A DNA stretch of 64,000 nucleotides from assembly GCF_004217555.1 (NCBI RefSeq), contig NZ_SHKW01000001.1, positions 4,836,001 through 4,900,000 on the forward strand, written 5' to 3'. This stretch comes from Edaphobacter modestus (lineage in GTDB: Bacteria > Acidobacteriota > Terriglobia > Terriglobales > Acidobacteriaceae). The position numbers and the translations under genes are program-made. Below are positions 27,004 to 35,933 of the stretch, in pieces; position 1 is the first letter of the stretch, and each line of letters opens with the position of its first letter. Below the pieces are notes generated by a model that was not told where the DNA came from, made no database searches, and saw nothing but the letters and a program-made list of their open reading frames with translations.

Positions 27004-28872
27004 ATGTCTTTTACCGATGTACTTTTTGGACGGCCTCTGGCGTCCAGTGACGAACGAGCAGAGCATATTGGAATAGCGGCGGGAATACCTATCTTCGGGC
27101 TTGACGCTCTAACGAGCGCAGCTTACGGGCCTGAAGCCGCCATGACACTCCTGATTCCGATGGGAATCGCGGGGCTCGACCACATCGTTCCGGTGATTTC
27201 GGCGATCCTGATCTTGCTGGTGATTGTCTTCTTCAGTTATCGCCAGACGATTGAGGCTTATCCAGGCGGTGGTGGATCCTACACCGTCGCAACGGAGAAC
27301 CTGGGCGCTGGGGCAGGACTGCTTGCTGCTGCTGCGCTGATGATCGACTACATCCTCACTGCAGCTGTGGGTATCTCGGCGGGCGTTACCGCGCTCACGT
27401 CGGCGGTTCCCGAACTGCACAATCACAGGCTGTCCATCTGTCTGGTGATTCTCGTCGTGCTGACAATCGTGAATCTACGAGGGGTAAAGGACACGGGCGC
27501 GGCGTTTATTATTCCGACCTTCCTGTTTGTGGGGTCTTTGCTCGCTGTAATCGTCGTGGGCACGGTTCATTTCTACCTCAGCGGCGGTCATCCGGTGCCC
27601 GTCGTCATACCGCCACCTCCTGCCGCAACGACAGTAAAGTATTTGACACTGTGGCTGTTGATGAAGACCTTCGCCAGCGGATGCGCGGCGATGACCGGCG
27701 TCGAAGCCGTATCGAATGGCGTGATGGCGTTCGAAGAGCCTCGAGCCAAAAAGGCGCAGCGGACGCTGTCGATCATCGTCGTAACCCTGATCGTTCTTCT
27801 GTTCGGAATTACGTGGCTTTCGAAGGCATATGGAATTACCGCCATGGAGCCCGAAGCCCATAACTATCAAAACGTCCTCAGTATCCTTACGACGGCAATC
27901 TTCGGGCGCGGATGGTTTTACTACCTCACCATGGGGAGCGTGCTGCTGGCGTTGTCTTTGAGCGCGAATACGGCCTTTGCGGATTTCCCGCGCCTGGCTC
28001 GCGCTATTTCGATGCATGACTATCTGCCGCATGTGTTTATCCTTCGTGGCAGACGGCTGTTGTACTCGCACGGCATCTATGCACTGACCGGCTTCACCGC
28101 GATCATCCTCATCCTGTTCGGGGGCGTCACCGATAAGCTGATTCCGCTCTACGCCATTGGAGCGTTCCTGGCCTTCACTCTCTCGCAGGCCGGCATGGTG
28201 GTGCACTGGCTCAGGATGGAAAAGCACCCAGGCCGGCTGTGGCACATGTTCGTTAACGCCTTCGGTGCTGTGGCGACTGGCATCACCCTTGTGGTCGTCC
28301 TGATCGCGAAGTTCATGGCCGGCGCGTGGGTAACGGCTCTTCTGGTTCCTTTTTTGATCGTAATCATGATGGTGGTCAAGCGTCACTACACCCGCGTGAA
28401 GCGTGAGATGAAGGACATGACGCCGCTGAACCTGACCAATCTGCAGGAGCCGATCGTCGTTATTCCCATGGCGCGCTGGGACCGCATCGCGGAAAAGGCG
28501 CTACGTTTCGGAATGGTGATGTCGCAGGATCTCAAGGTCGTCCATGTTCATTCCGACGATGAGCCCATGGGTCTGGAAGAGGAGTGGGGCGATAAGATTA
28601 TTGCTCCTATCCAGAAAGAAGGCCTGCGTATACCTGAGCTGGTCACGATTCCATCGAACTATCGCTTTATCATCAATCCCCTGATGGATTACATCCTGGA
28701 GCTTGAACACAACAACCCGGGAAGGAAGGTTGCTGTGCTTCTGCCCGAGCTGGTCGTGCGTCACTGGTGGGAGAACGCTCTCCACAATCAGCGTGTGCAA
28801 CTGTTGAAGCTTCTCCTGCTCTTGAAGGGGAATCAGCGGATCGTCGTAGTGAACATCCCCTGGTATCTGTGA
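27004..28872 (+). CDS. APC-superfamily amino acid/cation permease with cytosolic C-terminal domain
   Basis: Inner-membrane transporter of 622 residues. About 12 transmembrane segments (residues 30-460) start with IFGLDALTSAAYGPEAAM, the first-helix pattern of this APC subgroup, and include SYRQTIEAYPGGGGSYTVATENLG. A cytosolic domain of about 150 residues follows (EPIVVIPMARWDRIAEKALRFGMVMSQDLKVVHVH), with a universal-stress-like alpha/beta pattern that may bind nucleotide. Substrate unknown; relatives carry amino acids or potassium. Its TGA is immediately followed by the convergent amylase stop, with no spacer. Confidence 0.82.
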   Translation: MSFTDVLFGRPLASSDERAEHIGIAAGIPIFGLDALTSAAYGPEAAMTLLIPMGIAGLDHIVPVISAILILLVIVFFSYRQTIEAYPGGGGSYTVATENLGAGAGLLAAAALMIDYILTAAVGISAGVTALTSAVPELHNHRLSICLVILVVLTIVNLRGVKDTGAAFIIPTFLFVGSLLAVIVVGTVHFYLSGGHPVPVVIPPPPAATTVKYLTLWLLMKTFASGCAAMTGVEAVSNGVMAFEEPRAKKAQRTLSIIVVTLIVLLFGITWLSKAYGITAMEPEAHNYQNVLSILTTAIFGRGWFYYLTMGSVLLALSLSANTAFADFPRLARAISMHDYLPHVFILRGRRLLYSHGIYALTGFTAIILILFGGVTDKLIPLYAIGAFLAFTLSQAGMVVHWLRMEKHPGRLWHMFVNAFGAVATGITLVVVLIAKFMAGAWVTALLVPFLIVIMMVVKRHYTRVKREMKDMTPLNLTNLQEPIVVIPMARWDRIAEKALRFGMVMSQDLKVVHVHSDDEPMGLEEEWGDKIIAPIQKEGLRIPELVTIPSNYRFIINPLMDYILELEHNNPGRKVAVLLPELVVRHWWENALHNQRVQLLKLLLLLKGNQRIVVVNIPWYL

Positions 28873-30407
28873 TCAGAATGGAGCTCTCTGACGGCTGGCC
28901 TGTTTGTACCGGGGAATGGGAAATGCTGCATGGTGCGCCGCTGTAACGACGGAAGGGTTTCCCGGTAATCCAACCCAGACCGACCAACCGGAACCCTGCG
29001 CATACACTCGATAATCTGCGTAGCCGGAGCTGCTGGGGTTCCACTGGTTGTCGTCCCCGCCTACCCGAACATACAGAGCTCCGTGGCTTCCACGGATGCG
29101 AGCGGCATAAAGGCCTGCTTGTCGGGCATTCTCCTGCATATCTACGATGCTGCCTGAAGTTACCCCTGCGACCTTGCGTGCATTGATCAGCGCCTTGATC
29201 TTGTTCTGAAGATCGGAGCCCATTCAAAGTAATGTTTCCAGTAGACACAGGGAATTCCCGGATGTGTCAGCACAATGGCATAAGCCTGCTCCACCTGCCA
29301 GTTGTTGGCGAAGGAATCGGAGCGGTGATCTGATTGCGGTGTTCCGTCATCGTTGGTGCGGAAGCCGGTGTCGTGATTCTCGACGAAGGTCACGGCGCGC
29401 TGTTTCCAAGGCATGCCATCGGTCGTGTCTCCTGCGAGCCCTATGCCATTGCCAAACCCGTAGAGCTGGGTATAGGCGCTGCCGACGATCGACTTCAGGC
29501 CAAACTGGGTTTCGAAGTCGAAGACGTCGCTCGATGTCTTAAGGTGCGCCGCACCGGCTGCGGTGTTGTCCGTGGCAGTTGCCCATATCCATCCACGCTC
29601 TTCGGCCTGCTGAGTCCAGTCGTACTCGCCCACAGAAAATGTTGGCTTGGTGATGCCGTTGTACAGAGAAATCCATTGTGCGCCGTAGCCGTGGACCATA
29701 TCGTAGCGCCAGCCACGATAGCCAAGCGACTGTAACGCGAGGAGATACCGCACAATATCTCGCCGAACGCGAACGTCTGTGTGCGCGAGATCGCGGAAGG
29801 AAGAGTAAGCGTAGGTGCTCCCCGGTCTGTACGAGACAACCTCTTCGCATTTGCCTCGCTGCTCCGCGGGAGTGTTCGCGACGCCGGACGATGGGTTGAT
29901 GAAGGCCTCGTCATCCGTGCAGATGGACCATGTCCCCCAGGATGGATCTTTGAAGTCCGCCCAGCTGTTGATGCCGTCGCGATGATTGATGACGATATCC
30001 GCGATGGGCTCGACCCCACTGTTGAGCAGTGCCGCAAGGGCCGCCTGCTGTTGTTTGCGGCTTCCGAAGCTGTTATCCAAACGAAAATATCTTTTGGGGT
30101 TATAGCCGAGGCTGAAATCTCCTGCGTAGGAGGGTGGAGGCATCCAGACGAGATCGAAGTTGGCGGCGGCGATGGCGGGAGCGTCCGCCTTCACAATCTC
30201 ATACCAGAGCTGCGTTCCGTGACCGGGAAATTTGTCCGGGTGTCCGAAGCGATAGGACTCATAGTAGAAACCCTGCAGCATAACCCGGTCATCGTCGAAG
30301 CCGGACTGCGCCCAGGTGGATACGCAGAGCTGCCAGAACACCAGAAGAGAAAAAAGTAAGTACAGTGTTTCCCTGAAGCCGGTGTCGTCCGCATGGAGTT
30401 GCTCCAC
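28873..30407 (-). pseudogene. plant-type alpha-amylase (GH13_6-like), split by a one-base frameshift
   Basis: Exported starch-degrading enzyme, interrupted. The upstream frame (29187-30407) starts with a signal peptide (LYLLFSLLVFWQLCVSTWAQ) and holds the barrel: DIVINHRD, GWRYDMVHGYGAQW (nucleophile Asp), FSVGEYDW (acid/base Glu) and FVENHDTGF. It reads through HPGIPCVYWKHYFEW and then goes off frame. The missing part continues in the next frame (28873-29223) as GSDLQNKIKALINARKVAGV plus a C-terminal beta-domain ending YAQGSGWSVWVG. One extra G in the GGG at 29219-29221 (minus strand) would join both parts into about 510 residues. Domain order and HPGIPC...W follow plant amylases. A real mutation and a sequencing error cannot be distinguished here; without repair the product loses its C-terminal domain. 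Confidence 0.85.
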
Positions 30408-30453
30408 AAGTGAGTTGACGATCAGGTCTGCCCGGGCCGAAGAGCTTTGTTGT

Positions 30454-31638
30454 CTAAACCGTTACCGCAACTGCCTTCTTGCTGTGAGCTGGCGAAAGTT
30501 CCCGTAGATGAGCGACTGCCGCTGGTATCAGCCTGAGAGCCTCATCGACCTCCTCCTCCGTGGTGAGCTTCGAGAGAGAGAAGCGAATGCTGGCTCGCGC
30601 ACGCGCCGCAGAGAGTCCCATAGCCGTCAGGACATGGGAAGGCTCACTTGCGCCGGACTGGCAGGCGCTGCCGCCACTTACCGAGAGACCCTTCAGGTCA
30701 AGCGCGATTAGCAGGGCCTCCGCCTCAACGTGGTCGAAGTAGACATTGGTGGTATTGCAGACGCGTGGGGCCCCGGCCCCGTTGATCCCTGTCTCTTCAA
30801 TCTGCGAAAGAATTCCCCGCTCCAGGCGATCTCGTAAAGCCGCGAGCTTCGCCGGACCGTCATTCCTGATCCACTCAGCGGAAAGCTCGGCAGCCTTGCC
30901 CAGCCCAACGATCCCCGGAACATTTTCCGTGCCTGCGCGCCGCTGACGTTCGTGCGATCCTCCATGGAACATCGGCGAAAGTTGAACGCTGCGGCGTACG
31001 TAGAGCACACCGATCCCCTTAGGAGCGTAGATTTTGTGGCCCGAGAGGGTGAGCAGGTCGACGTCCTTGAGGAAGCCATGGGAGCTTACATCCAATGGAA
31101 GCTTGCCCCCCGCCTGAACGGCGTCTGTATGGAACAGGGCTCCGCCCGCGTGAGCGATTCCTGCAAGGGCATCGATGGGCTGAATGACGCCGGTCTCATT
31201 GTTGGCGTACATCACGCTGACCAGACGGGTATTCGGTTTCAGAGCTGCGAGCAGCGTAGCCGGCTCCACGATTCCCTGGGGCGTAACCGGGAGGAGGGTA
31301 ACCTCGACGCCGCGCTTTTCAAGGGACTGGGCAGCATGCAGCACAGCGTGGTGCTCGATTGTGGTGGTGATAAGGTGGTCGCCCGGTGAGAGAACCCCGA
31401 AGAGAGCGAGATTGTCGCTTTCCGTTCCGCCCGAGGTGAAGACCACCTCCGCAGGGCGGCAGTGCAACAGGCCGGCGATGGCCTCGCGCGCGCGATCGAC
31501 TGCAGAGCGGGCATGCTGGCCCTGCTGATGAATGGAGCTGGCGTTGCCGTAATGCTCAAGGTAGAAGGGACGCATCGCCTCGAACACTTCCGGAAGAAGA
31601 GGTGTAGTTGCGTTCGCGTCCATGTAAATACGCTGCAT
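30454..31638 (-). CDS. cysteine desulfurase (NifS/IscS family)
   Basis: PLP enzyme of 394 residues that takes sulfur from cysteine for Fe-S cluster and thiolation pathways. It has the N-terminal IYMDANATTPLLPEVFEAM, VFTSGGTESDNLAL, the His of TTTIEHHAVLH, the PLP lysine in LTLSGHKIYAPKGIGVLYVR, and the catalytic Cys loop GGSACQSGASEPSHVL. The 12-residue-style loop is of the NifS/IscS class rather than SufS. It lies 46 nt upstream of the amylase on the same strand, with no other isc genes in the window. Which cluster system it serves is not evident. Confidence 0.93.
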   Translation of the reverse strand: MQRIYMDANATTPLLPEVFEAMRPFYLEHYGNASSIHQQGQHARSAVDRAREAIAGLLHCRPAEVVFTSGGTESDNLALFGVLSPGDHLITTTIEHHAVLHAAQSLEKRGVEVTLLPVTPQGIVEPATLLAALKPNTRLVSVMYANNETGVIQPIDALAGIAHAGGALFHTDAVQAGGKLPLDVSSHGFLKDVDLLTLSGHKIYAPKGIGVLYVRRSVQLSPMFHGGSHERQRRAGTENVPGIVGLGKAAELSAEWIRNDGPAKLAALRDRLERGILSQIEETGINGAGAPRVCNTTNVYFDHVEAEALLIALDLKGLSVSGGSACQSGASEPSHVLTAMGLSAARARASIRFSLSKLTTEEEVDEALRLIPAAVAHLRELSPAHSKKAVAVTV

Positions 31639-31773
31639 ATCGCTATTTTACTCGCCATGGAATTAGGAGGCATTTTGGGACGAATGTCGTATAGGTATCC
31701 AGACGGTTCTGATAGGCTTAGCCCGGAATCTACGGCTTCAGACTGCGTGTCAGACGAAAGGAAGACAGACAAG

Positions 31774-32379
31774 ATGTTTAAGCGAATGATGATGGTGTGG
31801 ATGTTGGCGGCTTGTTGCGCCACAACGGTAATGGCGCAACAGACTGGTGCGGCGACTCCGAAGGTCGCGCCCGGAACGATGATCGAGCCGGCAAAGTCGT
31901 TCGATACGGCACTGAGCGCCTTAGAAGAGCAGTTCATGGGGTTGGCAAAGGCGATGCCTGCGGACAAATACAACTTTGCTCCTAGCGCGGCGATCTTCGC
32001 GTCCTCGCAGAAAACCGACTATCTGTCGCCGGACAACAAAGGGGTTCGCACCTTCGGACAGATGGTGGCGCACGTCGCTCAGGCGAACTATTTCTACGGC
32101 GGCTTACTGAGTGGCCTTAAGCCGGAGGCGGACGTGAAGGCGATTGGAGCGCTCAAAGAGAAAGATCAGATCGTTGCCGCCCTCGAAAAATCGTTTGCCT
32201 TCGTCCATCAGGCGATCGGTACCCTCACCGCCGCGAACGCCTTTGAGAGTGTCCGCGGACCCCAGACCCGGGCAAGCCTTACCGCGGGCGTTATCGCCCA
32301 TGGGTTCGATCACTATGGGCAACTGGCGGAGTATCTGCGGATGAATGGAATCATCCCGCCGGCAAGCGAGAAGAAATAA
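31774..32379 (+). CDS. exported DinB-like protein
   Basis: Protein of about 201 residues with an N-terminal signal peptide (MFKRMMMVWMLAACCATTVMAQQ) and a DinB/YfiT-like four-helix bundle. The typical parts are seen: FDTALSALEEQFMGLAKAMPADKYNF, then FGQMVAHVAQANYFYGG with the first conserved His, and IAHGFDHYGQLAEYLRMNGIIPP with the last His pair. These His positions form a metal site in the family. The ATG at 31774 is preceded by AAAGGAAG. The open frame begins about 300 nt earlier, but that part overlaps the cysteine desulfurase start region and has no signal-peptide logic. Enzymatic role unknown. Confidence 0.85.
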   Translation: MFKRMMMVWMLAACCATTVMAQQTGAATPKVAPGTMIEPAKSFDTALSALEEQFMGLAKAMPADKYNFAPSAAIFASSQKTDYLSPDNKGVRTFGQMVAHVAQANYFYGGLLSGLKPEADVKAIGALKEKDQIVAALEKSFAFVHQAIGTLTAANAFESVRGPQTRASLTAGVIAHGFDHYGQLAEYLRMNGIIPPASEKK

Positions 32380-32393
32380 TCTCGCCAAAACGA

Positions 32394-32419
32394 AAGCGCG
32401 CCCCATTGTGGGCGCGCTT
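32394..32419. terminator. bidirectional terminator between DinB-like gene and citrate synthase
   Basis: A 10-bp GC-rich stem (32394-32403 with 32410-32419), a 6-nt loop, and a C/T-rich tail CTTTCAGTCTT, lying between two convergent genes. Confidence 0.75.
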
Positions 32420-32437
32420 CTTTCAGTCTTAGATATC

Positions 32438-33571
32438 TTAGCGGCTGCCTATGGGAGTGTAGGCGGAGGGGTAAGCCGGACCTACATACTCAGCCCGCGG
32501 CCGGATCAGGCGGTTGTCGTCGTGCTGTTCAATCACGTGAGCGGCCCATCCTGCGACACGGCTGACGGCAAAGATCGGCGTAAAGAGATCGATATCGATA
32601 CCGAGCAGGGTATACGTCGACGCGGAGTAGAAGTCGACATTGGCATTGAGCTTCTTCTCCTCCTTGACGAACTGTTCAATCTTGCGCGACATCTCGAACC
32701 ACTTCATATTGCCGGCTGTCTTGCTTAGCTCCTCAGACATGCGGCGAAGGTGGGTGGCTCTTGGATCCTCCGTGTGGTATACCCGGTGACCGAAGCCGGA
32801 GATCTTTTTCTTTTCCGCGAACATCTGGCGGACGTACTCGGCGGGGTCGGCCCCTTCCTCATCGATGGCATAGAGCAGGCGCATGGTCGCTTCGTTCGCG
32901 CCACCGTGCAGCGGGCCCTTGAGTGCGCCGACGGCGCCGGTAATGGCCGAGTGGATATCGGCAAGCGTCGCCGCGATCACCCGCGCCGCAAAGGTGCTGG
33001 CGTTCAGTTCGTGATCGGCGTGCAGAATCAGCGCAATATCGAACGTCCGCGTCGCGGTATCCGAAGGCTTTTCTCCATTCAGCATCCAGAGAAAGTTGGC
33101 TGCGTGCGAAAGCGATGGGTCTGCTTCCACGATGTTCTTACCCTTGCGGATACGGTCGAACACGGCGACGATCATTGCGATCTGCGAGGTAAGCCGGTAC
33201 GACTTGCGCACATTCGCGTCATGAGAGTTGTCGGCTTCGTCGACATCGTAGATGCTCAGCAGCGAGACGGCGGTGCGCAGCACCTGCATCGGGGTAGCGG
33301 TGGCTGGAACGCTGCGAAGCAGATCGATGATCTTGGGATCGAGCTTGCGGGCTTCGGCGAGCTTCTTTGAAAACTCCGTGAGCTCCCCGGCGTTCGGGAG
33401 TCTTCCGAACCACAGCAGGTAGGTCGTCTCTTCAAAGCTCGAATGCTGAGCGAGTTCATGGATGTCGATGCCGCGGTATGAGAGCACGCCGGCGTCGCCG
33501 TCGATCCAGCAGATGGATGAGTTGGTGGCTACGATGCCTTCCAGGCCCTTCGGTGCAGCGACAGTCGACAT
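32438..33571 (-). CDS. gltA: citrate synthase
   Basis: Condenses oxaloacetate and acetyl-CoA to citrate in the TCA cycle. The 377-residue length is that of the short dimeric type. Motifs include SSICWIDGDAGVLSYRGIDIHELA at the N-terminus, LILHADHELNASTFAARVIA, GALKGPLHGGANEATMRLL with one active-site His, GFGHRVYHTEDPRATHLR with the other His and substrate Arg, and the catalytic Asp region in NVDFYSASTYTLLGID. A 2-methylcitrate synthase activity is possible, since the short forms overlap, but there is no prp operon here. Monocistronic on the minus strand by context. Confidence 0.94.
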   Translation of the reverse strand: MSTVAAPKGLEGIVATNSSICWIDGDAGVLSYRGIDIHELAQHSSFEETTYLLWFGRLPNAGELTEFSKKLAEARKLDPKIIDLLRSVPATATPMQVLRTAVSLLSIYDVDEADNSHDANVRKSYRLTSQIAMIVAVFDRIRKGKNIVEADPSLSHAANFLWMLNGEKPSDTATRTFDIALILHADHELNASTFAARVIAATLADIHSAITGAVGALKGPLHGGANEATMRLLYAIDEEGADPAEYVRQMFAEKKKISGFGHRVYHTEDPRATHLRRMSEELSKTAGNMKWFEMSRKIEQFVKEEKKLNANVDFYSASTYTLLGIDIDLFTPIFAVSRVAGWAAHVIEQHDDNRLIRPRAEYVGPAYPSAYTPIGSR

Positions 33572-33679
33572 AATGGAACTTCTCCCCCACGAAACTTAAA
33601 TTACATCTGGTTATAGCGCAGCGGAGAAACGATTGTCACGGAGTTCGGGCGAATATCGTAATGGCTGTGCGATCCCAAT

Positions 33680-34747
33680 CTATCCCTTACGCAGAGGAGA
33701 AAAGACCTGGAGGTCCACTGCAGGCTTCTCCCTGGAAAGCATTTGAGCCATGACTCGCGCCGTGGCTGGAGCAAGAAGGATGCCGTTGCGATAGTGCCCC
33801 GACGCGATAAAGTGCCTGTTCGCAACCTGGCCCAGCAACGGAAGGCCATCGCTAGTTCCGGGGCGGAGTCCTGCCCAAGTCTCAACCTCTGTCGCGCTGG
33901 CAAGATCCGGCAAAAGCTCCTCGGCTTGTCTGCGAAGCCTCGCAATCTCACCTGGATAGACCGTTTTGTCGAACCCGGCGTCCTCAACGGTGGCACCGAC
34001 GATGGCGCGTCCGGCATGGATGCCAGTTGTACGCGGAACTATATAGATGTCTGGAGTTCGAAGCACGAGATGCAGCGGCAGGGTACCTGGAAGTTGAAGA
34101 GCCATCATCTGCCCCTTCCTGGGAAGCGATCGCACATGACCGGGAGGCAGCTGGGTAAGTCCCCACGCCCCGGTGCAATCCACGACGAACGAGGGACGCA
34201 GAACCTCCGATGCGGTATGAACTTCGACATTCGAGGGGTCCGAACGGATAAGACGGACCGGTGTGTGGCTGCGAAGGTCGATCTTTGCAGCGCGAACAGC
34301 AGCGAGAACAGCCGGAGCCAGCTCCCGGGGGTTAAGGCTATGTTCCTCCAGCAGGACAAATCGGCGTCGAGCGCCATTGAGTTGTGGAAGCAGCAACGAG
34401 AGGGTCTCCGCACCTAGCAGCGTCAGGTCTCGTGCTCCCTCAACCGGATAGGTATGGACCTCCTGGATGGTCGTGCTCGTCTGGAGCGCAACGGCTATCC
34501 CGGAGAGATCAAAAAGACGATCGAGAAATTCTGGATACAGTTCACTGCTCAACCTGGAGAGGGGGCGCAGTTCCGGTGGATTGTCCGGATCGCTGACAGC
34601 CAGCATTCCGGCGGCGGCGGTAGATGCCTCGGCAAGAGGATCACCCTGCTCGAAAACAGTAACGTTGGCTCCGCGGCTGCGAAGCTCCAGCGCAAGAGAG
34701 AGGCCGATGATGCCTGCTCCGGCGATGCAGATGTCGGGAGAGAGCAT
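33680..34747 (-). CDS. thiO: glycine oxidase ThiO (FAD-dependent)
   Basis: FAD oxidoreductase of 355 residues of the DAO family, which oxidises glycine to the imine used for the thiazole of thiamine. It starts with the dinucleotide fold DICIAGAGIIGLSLALELRSRGANVTVFEQGDPLAEAS, has TAAAGMLAVSDPDNPPEL, the central SFVVDCTGAWG, and the C-terminal ETWAGLRPGTSDGLPLLGQ with ASGHYRNGILLAPATARVMA. The YRNGI-LAP stretch matches ThiO. No other thi genes or TPP riboswitch are visible nearby, so a more general D-amino-acid or glycine oxidase role remains possible. Confidence 0.85.
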   Translation of the reverse strand: MLSPDICIAGAGIIGLSLALELRSRGANVTVFEQGDPLAEASTAAAGMLAVSDPDNPPELRPLSRLSSELYPEFLDRLFDLSGIAVALQTSTTIQEVHTYPVEGARDLTLLGAETLSLLLPQLNGARRRFVLLEEHSLNPRELAPAVLAAVRAAKIDLRSHTPVRLIRSDPSNVEVHTASEVLRPSFVVDCTGAWGLTQLPPGHVRSLPRKGQMMALQLPGTLPLHLVLRTPDIYIVPRTTGIHAGRAIVGATVEDAGFDKTVYPGEIARLRRQAEELLPDLASATEVETWAGLRPGTSDGLPLLGQVANRHFIASGHYRNGILLAPATARVMAQMLSREKPAVDLQVFSPLRKG

Positions 34748-34879
34748 AAGACCAGTCTATGACCTCCTAAGAGCGGAGAGGATATATAGTCTGTTTGTAC
34801 CGTTGCGTCGCCCGTCTTCGGGCGTGCGGGCGCGAAGTAGAGAAGTGGTTCAACGAAAGCGGTTGTAAAGGAGAGTGCG

Positions 34880-35704
34880 ATGGCGGAAACAGAGTACGTA
34901 GAGGAGCGGTCGGTCTCTGGAGCGCTGCTGGCAGTTGTAGCGATCTCATTGTTGGCGGCATTGGGCGGGTTGTTCTGGTGCTACTCCCTGCAGAAGGACT
35001 TGGGAGCTGCAGGGCGGAAGCTTGCTGTAGCCGATCAGAAAAATGCCGAGCTGAGTCAGAAGCTAGAGGCAACGAACGCGCGCCTGCGCGCAACCAGCGA
35101 AACGCTGGGCCAGAGTGTGGGCATGACGCAAAAGCAGATTGAATTGAGAGCGCAGAGTATTCTCGCTCAGCAGAAAATAGCTCAGGCAAAACTGGAGGAG
35201 GTCCAGGCTGCCACACAAAAGCAGATCGGCGCCGTTTCGAGTGAGGTCTCCAGTGTGAAGTCGGATGTAGGCGGGGTCAAGACCGATGTCGCGGCGACAA
35301 AAACAGACCTTGAAGCCACCAAGACGCAGCTTACTCGTGTGGTGGGAGATGCAGGCGTCATGAGCGGTCTCATCGCGAAGAATCACGATGAGCTTGAGAT
35401 CCTCAAGCACAGAGGCGACCGGAACTACTACGAGTTCACCCTGCAGAAGGGACAGCAGCCGACGCTGCTTTCGACCATCAAGCTGCAGTTGAAGAAGGCC
35501 GACCAGAAACACTCTCGCTACACCCTTAACGTAAGCGCCGATGATCGCAACATCGAGAAGAAGGATAAGAGTCTCGACGAGCCGGTTCAGTTTTACACCG
35601 GCAAAGACCCGGTACTTTACGAACTGGTCGTCAACTCGATTGAGAAGAACAAGGTCTCTGGATACCTTTCAACGCCGAAGACCGCAAAGACAGCCACACC
35701 ATAA
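34880..35704 (+). CDS. single-span membrane protein with coiled-coil heptad repeats
   Basis: Protein of 274 residues, family not recognised. An N-terminal transmembrane helix (residues about 13-36, LLAVVAISLLAALGGLFWCYSL) is followed by a long coiled coil. Within it four consecutive 7-residue units (SSVKSDV, GGVKTDV, AATKTDL, EATKTQL, about residues 118-145) form a clean heptad ladder. The C-terminal domain (about 165-274) is beta-rich and looks globular (YYEFTLQKGQQPTLLSTIKLQLKKAD, then DPVLYELVVNSIEKNKVSGYLSTPK). AAGGAG lies 6 nt before the ATG and a strong terminator follows the stop. It may be a periplasmic rod or signalling partner; the function cannot be read. Confidence 0.75.
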   Translation: MAETEYVEERSVSGALLAVVAISLLAALGGLFWCYSLQKDLGAAGRKLAVADQKNAELSQKLEATNARLRATSETLGQSVGMTQKQIELRAQSILAQQKIAQAKLEEVQAATQKQIGAVSSEVSSVKSDVGGVKTDVAATKTDLEATKTQLTRVVGDAGVMSGLIAKNHDELEILKHRGDRNYYEFTLQKGQQPTLLSTIKLQLKKADQKHSRYTLNVSADDRNIEKKDKSLDEPVQFYTGKDPVLYELVVNSIEKNKVSGYLSTPKTAKTATP

Positions 35705-35721
35705 ACTACAGTGCAGACACG

Positions 35722-35752
35722 AAACGGGGGACGCTATCGGCGTCCCCCGTTT
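35722..35752. terminator. perfect 13-bp hairpin terminator, shared
   Basis: A perfect 13-bp stem (35722-35734 with 35740-35752) with a 5-nt loop and flanking A/T bases. It ends the coiled-coil protein gene and, on the other strand, lies 18 nt past the stop of the H1-like mini-gene, so it can serve both. Confidence 0.88.
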
Positions 35753-35770
35753 GCTTTGCCTGTTGTTGTT

Positions 35771-35842
35771 TTACTTCTTCTTTGCGGCCTTCTTGGTTGC
35801 CTTTTTGACCGGTGCTTTTTTGGCTGCTTTTTTCGTTGCCAT
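35771..35842 (-). CDS. 23-residue histone H1-like Lys/Ala peptide
   Basis: Very short gene that reads ATGGCAACGAAAAAAGCAGC onward to TAA at 35771. The product is 23 residues with 11 Lys and 7 Ala in a KKAA-type repeat, plus one Pro, like the tails of eukaryotic H1 and bacterial H1-like proteins. Such tails bind DNA or RNA by charge. Support for a real gene: a promoter with perfect TTGACA, 17-nt spacing and TATACC at 35905-35933; AGGGAG upstream of the ATG; and a strong terminator after the stop. The repeat alone could be chance, but the complete signal set is not expected by chance. Likely a nucleoid-associated or ribosome-associated microprotein; function is inference. Confidence 0.72.
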   Translation of the reverse strand: MATKKAAKKAPVKKATKKAAKKK

Positions 35843-35904
35843 TTGCCTATTCTCCCTAGTGATTAGACATGCACTCTGCAACACACTTCATTGCAGCTAA
35901 CGAA

Positions 35905-35933
35905 GGTATAGATTTACGAAAATTAACTGTCAA
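35905..35933 (-). promoter_or_regulatory. sigma70-type promoter of the H1-like mini-gene
   Basis: On the minus strand TTGACA (35933-35928) is followed by a 17-nt spacer and TATACC (35910-35905). The predicted start is near 35898, leaving a leader of about 55 nt with AGGGAG before the ATG at 35842. The -35 is a perfect consensus and the -10 matches at four of six positions. Confidence 0.7.

Noticed and set aside
28873..29223. independent 116-residue gene
   Set aside because: It starts inside the amylase and encodes the missing C-terminal part of that enzyme; a frameshift explains it better.
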